A stretch of 9,068 nucleotides of DNA from Aquimarina sp. (GTDB taxonomy: Bacteria; Bacteroidota; Bacteroidia; Flavobacteriales; Flavobacteriaceae): NCBI GenBank assembly GCA_002697475.1, contig NZVW01000077.1:1-9068 (forward strand), in the 5' to 3' direction. The translations under genes were made by a program, and so were the position numbers. Shown here piece after piece: positions 5,601 through 9,068 of the stretch. The stretch's first letter is position 1. Each line of letters opens with the position of its first letter. The notes under the pieces are model-generated. The model worked only from the letters and a program-made list of their open reading frames with translations. It had not been told where the DNA came from and did not search any database.

Positions 5601-8539
5601 GGGATCATATATGATGGAAGAAATTTAGACAATTCCTTTTTCAGCTCTGAGGTTTTTAGGTTTGTACCTACAATATAAGAGACCAATATTTTATCTTCGC
5701 CCTTAACTAAGACACAGGCTTGTTCAACCATAGGTATATCTAGCAAAACATTTTCAATTTCTTTAAGTTCTATCCTGTAGCCTCTTATTTTTACCTGGTC
5801 ATCTTTTCTTCCAATAAACTCAATGTTACCATCAGGTAACCAACGGGCTAAATCTCCTGTTTTATATATTCTGCTATGTTGATCCTTAGAGAACGGATTA
5901 GGTATAAATTTTGAATTTGTTAAATCAGGCCTATTGAGGTATCCTCTGGCTAGTCCTTCCCCACCAATACAGAGCTCTCCAACTATTCCTATAGGTTGAA
6001 TTTTATGATTATCTGATAAAATATATACATTCGTATTTGAAATAGGTCGTCCTATTGGTAACACTTTCAACCCGGTAGCATTAAATTTATATTCTATGGA
6101 GGTGACTGTGGTCTCTGTAGGTCCATATTCATTATAGAAATCTACAAAACTACTCATTCTCTTTGCCAGATCCATGGAACAAAATTCACCTCCAGCAATT
6201 ATTCTTCTAATATTTTTACAGTTCTCAAGCTCTTTTAATGTATTAAGATAGCTTGGAGTTGCGTGCACGTGTGTAATATCTCGTTCTTCTATTAGTTTAG
6301 ATAGCTTTGCAGGATCCAGAATATCTTCTGATTTTGGAAGAATCAAAGTAGCTCCTGTACTTAGTGCTAAAAATAACTGTTCCACAGAGGCATCAAATGC
6401 ATAGTTTGAAAATTGTAGAATCTTTTCATCCTCTGTAATATTAAACTCTTTCTTTTGTGCATAAACCAAGTTTACAATGGAATCATGTTCAATCATTACT
6501 CCCTTAGGCTTTCCTGTTGATCCTGATGTATAAATCACATAAGCTAAACTCTTTGAGGAATTTATAAAACCAGGATTAAGATTAGAATACTTACTTTCGA
6601 TTTCTCTAAATCTGGCAACTTCCTGTTCATCAAGAACTACTCTGCAGTTACTATCCTTTTCTATAAATTCTACTCTCTCTTCAGGATTATTAAGATCTAT
6701 TGGTAAGTATGCTGCTCCAGATTTTAAAATTCCCAAAATGGCAATAAGCATTTTTTCACTTTTTTCCAGTTTTATGCCAACTAACTCGTCTTCACCGACG
6801 TTATACTTTTCTTTTAAATAATAAGCCAATCTATTTGATCTCTCATTCAGTTCTTTATAACTTATTACCTGTTCTTCGAACTCTAGCGCTATATTTTTTG
6901 GAAATTTTTCTGCCTGCTCCTCAAAAAGTTCAACAACTGTCTTATTATCTGGACACTTTATTTGATTTGAATTAAAATCCTTTAACAAAGTATCCAACTC
7001 AGTTTTTGATAAATATTCTATTTCATTTATTAGGCAACCCGGAGTTTCTAATAGTGCATTTAATAATTGTTTGAAATGCAATAGCATACCTTCGGCCATG
7101 TAGTTATCATAAACATCAACGTTGTATACCAAATTTATTTTAAGATGTTTTCCTCGTTCCCAAACAGTGATATCTATATCCGAAACTGTTGCTTTTTTTC
7201 CTCTTGATATAATAGATGAAACCTCTTGTTGAGATATATTCTCATCACTCATATTATCAGCCGAATTTTGAAGTAAAAACATGATATCAAACAACATACC
7301 TCTTCCCAAATCTCTAGCCTTATTTAGCTTCTTTACCAACATATCAAAGGGATATGTTTGATGCTCATATGCATCAAGGGTGTTATTCTTTATTGTTTCA
7401 CAAAAATCATTAAAGCTTATCTGAGGATTTATTTTGTTTCTTAATGCAAGTGTGTTAATAAAACAACCTATCTGATTTTTAAGATCCAAATGATCTCTCC
7501 CCGCCACTGCAGTACCTATGGTTATATCTTCTAAACCAGTATATCTGTATAGTAGAACATTCCATACTGCCAAAAGTCCCATATATAAACTGATACCTTT
7601 TGCCTGGCAATAATTTTTAAGTTTAGATGTTACTTCTTCAGAAAGATAGGTTTCTAAACTCAATCCATTGTATGTTTTTATTTTAGGTCTAGAGCTAGAT
7701 GAAGGTAAATCTAATACCGGAACTTCATCTCCAAATTTATTTAACCAGTATGCTTCACTTTCTAAGTTTTTTTGATTCTTATTCTGGTCTTCATGCCAAA
7801 TTGCATAATCCTTATATTGTATAGAAAGAGGTTGTAAATCCGGAATTTTACTTTCGATAAATGCCTCATAATATGCCAGAACATCCTTTGCCAAAACTCC
7901 TAAAGACCAAGTATCACTTATAATATGATGTATATTAAAATACAATATCAAATGGTCTTCTGCTAACTGATAAATAGTTGCTCTAATAAGAGGTCCTTTT
8001 TCTAAATCAAAAATTGTAGATCTATCCTCTTCAATATCTTCTTTTATTAAATCTAATGCATTTGAACAACCTCTATAGTCAACTAATTTTACAGCAAAAT
8101 TTAATGCTTCTCTTTTAAGAATCCATTGTTTTATATTTCCTTCTTCATCTTCCTTAAATACAGTTCTTAATGTTTCATGTCTATCCACAGTAGACAGAAT
8201 AGCCCTTTTTAGAAATTCAATATTATAACTACCTTTTAAAGAATAATGATTTGGTACGTTATAGCCTATGGAAACCTCTTCAGAACTACATTGCAACCAT
8301 ATCCTATATTGACTTGAAGAAAGAGGATAATTTTCCTGCTCTTCTGCAACAGGTATTTCCAAATAGGTATCAGTCTTAGTATATTTTTGAAGAAAAGCAA
8401 TAATTTCCTGTTTATTATCCTTTATTTTACTTAACAAATCCGGGTTTAATTCATCACTAGAGTAACTAACATTTAATTCCCCTTCATCCAGAAAAACAGA
8501 AACTTTGTGTTGTTCTAATTCATTTATTAGTTCTAACAT
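2627..8539 (-). CDS. Non-ribosomal peptide synthetase, docking-C-A-PCP-E-C
   Basis: This 1970-residue cytoplasmic megasynthase activates one amino acid, joins it to an upstream acyl chain and epimerizes it. Domains in order: TubC-like docking (about 1-52); condensation (70-510; HHIISDT at 204-210); adenylation (530-1008; YTSGSTGKPKG at 670-680, NEYGPTE at 803-809, YKTGDL at 892-897, catalytic Lys996); carrier (1018-1090; LGGDS, Ser1052); epimerization (1100-1535; HHLVIDG at 1232-1238, EGHGRE at 1371-1376, VGWFTS at 1388-1393, FNYLGDF at 1447-1453); and a second condensation-like domain (1555-1970; HHTITDM at 1682-1688). The ATG is five bases after the PKS stop with no Shine-Dalgarno, and the docking domain begins at residue 1, which supports this start and coupled translation. 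There is no thioesterase or reductase; the protein ends with the last C domain, which is odd. All core motifs are intact and I see no frameshift. Confidence 0.97.
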   Translation of the reverse strand: MLELINELEQHKVSVFLDEGELNVSYSSDELNPDLLSKIKDNKQEIIAFLQKYTKTDTYLEIPVAEEQENYPLSSSQYRIWLQCSSEEVSIGYNVPNHYSLKGSYNIEFLKRAILSTVDRHETLRTVFKEDEEGNIKQWILKREALNFAVKLVDYRGCSNALDLIKEDIEEDRSTIFDLEKGPLIRATIYQLAEDHLILYFNIHHIISDTWSLGVLAKDVLAYYEAFIESKIPDLQPLSIQYKDYAIWHEDQNKNQKNLESEAYWLNKFGDEVPVLDLPSSSSRPKIKTYNGLSLETYLSEEVTSKLKNYCQAKGISLYMGLLAVWNVLLYRYTGLEDITIGTAVAGRDHLDLKNQIGCFINTLALRNKINPQISFNDFCETIKNNTLDAYEHQTYPFDMLVKKLNKARDLGRGMLFDIMFLLQNSADNMSDENISQQEVSSIISRGKKATVSDIDITVWERGKHLKINLVYNVDVYDNYMAEGMLLHFKQLLNALLETPGCLINEIEYLSKTELDTLLKDFNSNQIKCPDNKTVVELFEEQAEKFPKNIALEFEEQVISYKELNERSNRLAYYLKEKYNVGEDELVGIKLEKSEKMLIAILGILKSGAAYLPIDLNNPEERVEFIEKDSNCRVVLDEQEVARFREIESKYSNLNPGFINSSKSLAYVIYTSGSTGKPKGVMIEHDSIVNLVYAQKKEFNITEDEKILQFSNYAFDASVEQLFLALSTGATLILPKSEDILDPAKLSKLIEERDITHVHATPSYLNTLKELENCKNIRRIIAGGEFCSMDLAKRMSSFVDFYNEYGPTETTVTSIEYKFNATGLKVLPIGRPISNTNVYILSDNHKIQPIGIVGELCIGGEGLARGYLNRPDLTNSKFIPNPFSKDQHSRIYKTGDLARWLPDGNIEFIGRKDDQVKIRGYRIELKEIENVLLDIPMVEQACVLVKGEDKILVSYIVGTNLKTSELKKELSKFLPSYMIPNNFVFLEEIPLTNNGKVDTKALLSLDKENEFDNPYVAPETDNEKLILQIAKQVLDIDEIGILNNFYGLGGDSIKSIQLISKLKQIGYQIKTKDIFEALDFKELAARIVRNTKEIDQKIVVGDIPLTPIQLNFFTSPSFKTHHHFNQSVILKSALQVDNKMLEFCLENLTTHHDALRITYKKEKDVWTQYNHDTSNKSYSIEFYDLQNTADALKKMNQLAQGIQSSFDLENGPLFKVGHFRLSDGDRIALIVHHLVIDGVSWRVILEDLSLLIEQYQSKASPKLPLKTDSYQAWSKGIKEYADSDKIIEEKTYWQQICDADIPVLPMDLDTGRNIIYYDTVLSFSLNKSITTLLQKGVHNVHQTDMNDLLLSALGKAIRDTFNVERTVITLEGHGREEILEGIDVSRTVGWFTSIFPFILEASCNNSIDTLLKVKEDLNTIPNKGIGYGILKHLTDIKYKDPKASIEFNYLGDFGSSINSESQSILEYGSEDIGDNVDSSNGNEALLSVLGLISNDQLTLSIRFSQSFYYKETIEALIKKYKFHLENVIQELAAIQAEKQSNSYDYDNRIYDDGNNGLIPVSASQKNFIPQTQAHGIIGPVKISNFLIGTYEKEFRDFLKSHPSLRISFERENDNIFQRIIAADEVELGIKIEHNFQESSYEEMERIASDYFHEPYDLFQGELIRLFIVPGDNEGALLFMSIHHTITDMISNLELAKKIQDYYDKKYVPDSYMSNFDFVKIQNDFLESDEAKNSKRFWNDKLTKSLLKNKTVNRKKYTECIKERVLISGELLEDLITKVKQLRVPLNAKLMALHQELLLPLRSEGKSIQSIIVDGREQIDENVNMNTLIGVVSNFLPVPVLFSKELNEHENIISIYQDFMEARQHQNIPYTVIRSDFMESSGIDIENNLAGIFNFQLQENVEVADTMSTRIITNYNTNDYTAGVDLICIKYKNALEIILTTHTSLREKYPMISLKNLIKKNIDILQSIDSY
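2630..3877 (-). other. Orphan C-terminal condensation-like domain
   Basis: Residues 1555-1970, about 416 residues, close to a full-length C domain. Recognisable but weak cores are LIPVSASQKNF (C1), HPSLRISFE (C2), SIHHTITDM (C3), LIGVVSNFLPVPV (C5) and HQNIPYTVI (C6). The catalytic His1683 (3491-3493) and Asp1687 are present; the Gly after the Asp is replaced by Met1688. It lacks the EGHGRE and FNYLG cores of an E domain, so it is not a second E. Nothing follows it in the protein. It may be a terminal condensation domain that releases the chain onto a soluble amine or alcohol or cyclizes it, or the first half of a module whose A domain is on another protein. Confidence 0.85.
3935..5242 (-). 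other. Epimerization (E) domain
   Basis: Residues 1100-1535. The E-specific cores are all readable: IPLTPIQLNFF, HHLVIDGVSWR (catalytic His1233, codon 4841-4843), EGHGREE, RTVGWFTSIFPF, GIGYG and FNYLGDF. This set separates E domains from C domains. It should convert the PCP-bound residue from L to D, so the product is expected to contain a D-amino acid at this position. Confidence 0.95.
5270..5488 (-). other. Peptidyl carrier (PCP) domain
   Basis: Residues 1018-1090, from YVAPETDNEK to KELAARI, with phosphopantetheine attachment Ser1052 (codon 5384-5386) in LGGDSIKS. Carriers that serve an epimerization domain typically show GGDS rather than GGHS, which fits the E domain that follows directly. 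Confidence 0.95.
5516..6952 (-). other. Adenylation (A) domain, substrate uncertain
   Basis: Residues 530-1008. All major cores are present: A3 (YTSGSTGKPKG), A4 (FDAS), A5 (NEYGPTETT), A7 (YKTGDLARW), A8 (GRKDDQVKIRGYR) and A10 Lys996 in NNGKVD. Aligning by eye to GrsA gives the ten-residue pocket code D716, A717, E720, H759, I781, G783, E804, V812, T813, K996. Asp716 at position 235 indicates an alpha-amino acid. Glu at positions 239 and 322 suggests a basic or polar side chain. I do not recognise an exact match to a known code, so the substrate is unassigned. Confidence 0.93.
7010..8332 (-). other. First condensation (C) domain
   Basis: Residues 70-510. Visible cores are YPLSSSQYRIW (C1), RHETLRTVF (C2), HHIISDT (C3), IGCFINTLALR (C5) and HQTYPFDMLV (C6). 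These fit a conventional C domain that accepts a non-epimerized or acyl donor. The catalytic second His (205, codon 7925-7927) and Asp209 are kept, but the usual Gly of HHxxxDG is Thr210. It should form the amide between the PKS-borne acyl chain and the amino acid on the module's own PCP. Confidence 0.93.
8384..8539 (-). other. N-terminal TubC-like (beta-hairpin) docking domain
   Basis: Residues 1-52 follow the TubC_N pattern: an amphipathic first helix (LELINELEQHKV), a turn with strands carrying DEGELNVSY, then LNPDLLSKIKDNKQEII and a final helix. In known PKS-NRPS lines this fold is the acceptor for the C-terminal tail of the preceding protein. Its presence right after a PKS carrier protein supports the transfer direction PKS to NRPS. 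Confidence 0.85.
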
Positions 8540-8544
8540 GAGTA

Positions 8545-9068
8545 CTATATTTTTACTATGTTCATAGACTTTTTATCCTCACTCATTTTTTGAATTTTCA
8601 TTGCCAGATCAATTTCAGTAGCTAGTTTTTTAATATTTGCCTTTATATAAAAATCTTTAATGTTGATTTGTACTGAAAATGTTTTCATTATTAATTTAAG
8701 CATGGTTACTCCTTTTAAGGAATTACCACCTAATTTGAAAAAGTCATCAAGCACTCCAATTTTATCCATATTAAAAAAGTCTTGCCACATATAAACCAAG
8801 GTTTGTTCAATTTCATTTTCTGGTGCTACATATTTCACCAAAAGTTCTGATCTATCATTAAATTCTAATTCTTCTTCATTTTCATTATCCATATCTTCAT
8901 GATCCTTAATTAAAACTTCTATAGCATTGGAATTTCCCTGAAATTGACTTTCTAAACTTTTAAATACATTTATACGTGATGGAAGTTTTGTTTCATTAAA
9001 GACATATCCAGGTAAAGAAATTTTGTTAGGAAGTTTTTCTTGGTAATAAGAATCCCAATTGATATCAA
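8545..9068 (-). CDS. Type I polyketide synthase, C-terminal part (post-AT linker and ACP); 5' end outside window
   Basis: The reading frame is open from the TAG stop at 8545-8547 to the window edge, giving 173 visible residues; the Met at 8890-8892 is internal, not the start. Visible residues 1-31 contain W-D-S-Y-Y, then ISLPGYVFNE. This matches the conserved linker that follows the acyltransferase domain of type I PKSs (family pattern roughly 'SLPTYPFxRxRYW'). After a hydrophilic, acidic spacer of about 50 residues comes an acyl carrier domain with LGGNSL; its phosphopantetheine Ser is residue 116 (codon 8719-8721). The spacer has no room for a ketoreductase, dehydratase or enoylreductase, so the last module looks like (KS)-AT-ACP and should leave a beta-keto group unless another protein acts on it. 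KS and AT are inferred, not seen. It lies five bases upstream of the NRPS gene and probably supplies its acyl substrate. The linker could conceivably belong to another megasynthase type, but the motif is quite characteristic. Confidence 0.85.
   Translation of the reverse strand, partial: DINWDSYYQEKLPNKISLPGYVFNETKLPSRINVFKSLESQFQGNSNAIEVLIKDHEDMDNENEEELEFNDRSELLVKYVAPENEIEQTLVYMWQDFFNMDKIGVLDDFFKLGGNSLKGVTMLKLIMKTFSVQINIKDFYIKANIKKLATEIDLAMKIQKMSEDKKSMNIVKI
8548..8604 (-). other. Candidate C-terminal docking tail of the PKS
   Basis: About 19 residues follow the last ACP helix and end in SMNIVKI. They are hydrophilic first (SEDKKS), then short and hydrophobic/basic. Proteins that feed a TubC-type (beta-hairpin) docking domain usually end in such a short linear motif, which adds a strand to the hairpin. 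The partner domain sits at the start of the very next gene. The pairing is an inference from position and composition. Confidence 0.5.
8605..8832 (-). other. Acyl carrier protein domain of the PKS
   Basis: This stretch runs from the typical domain entry YVAPENEIEQ, through the helix-2 motif FFKLGGNSLKG, to the helix-4 end KKLATEI. The attachment Ser for 4'-phosphopantetheine is in GGNSL at 8719-8721. The GGNSL form is commoner in PKS-type carriers than the GGDSI form of the NRPS carrier domain downstream. The carrier is intact. Confidence 0.9.

Noticed and set aside
8545..8892. Stand-alone 115-residue carrier protein starting at the Met at 8890-8892
   Set aside because: The frame is open upstream to the window edge and carries a PKS post-acyltransferase linker, so the Met is internal to a larger protein.
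1..9068. CRISPR array, tRNA/rRNA gene, insertion sequence or phage element
   Set aside because: Nearly the whole window is explained by four co-directional genes; no regular spaced repeats, transposase motifs or RNA gene signatures were seen.

Overview
This is a low-GC window in which every gene lies on the minus strand, so the genes are read here from high to low coordinates. It is the interior of a hybrid polyketide/non-ribosomal peptide biosynthetic operon. The host is probably a member of the Bacteroidota, most likely Flavobacteriia. The reasons are the AT-rich coding style, A/T-rich leaders with no clear Shine-Dalgarno, and a TonB-receptor-type outer-membrane protein with an N-terminal carboxypeptidase-regulatory-like domain, an architecture typical of that phylum. 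Assignment to a genus cannot be made from this window.

Layout in transcription order. (1) 9068-8545: the last ~173 codons of a type I polyketide synthase that begins outside the window. It shows the post-acyltransferase linker, a spacer too short for any reductive domain, an acyl carrier protein and a short C-terminal tail. (2) 8539-2627: a 1970-residue NRPS with the order TubC-like docking domain, condensation (C), adenylation (A), peptidyl carrier (PCP), epimerization (E), terminal condensation-like domain. It starts five bases after the PKS stop. (3) 2570-180: an outer-membrane beta-barrel / TonB-dependent-receptor-like protein, 56 bases downstream. (4) 147-1: the first 49 codons of what looks like a type II (editing) thioesterase, running off the window. 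Non-coding DNA is confined to gaps of 5, 56 and 32 bases, and no promoter or terminator was recognised. The genes are probably one transcript.

Inferred chemistry. The PKS ACP hands its chain to the NRPS through a C-terminal tail / TubC-type docking pair. The NRPS adds one amino acid; its binding-pocket code reads D-A-E-H-I-G-E-V-T-K, and the acidic residues hint at a basic side chain. The E domain then inverts that residue. No thioesterase or reductase domain follows. The protein instead ends in a condensation-like domain with an HHxxxDM active-site motif, which either releases the chain onto a free nucleophile or is half of a module split across two proteins. The type II thioesterase would clear misprimed carrier domains, and the outer-membrane protein may take up, bind or sense the product.

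The most interesting points are the orphan terminal condensation domain, the unusual C-domain active-site motifs, the unusual adenylation code, and an outer-membrane receptor-like gene between the NRPS and thioesterase genes.
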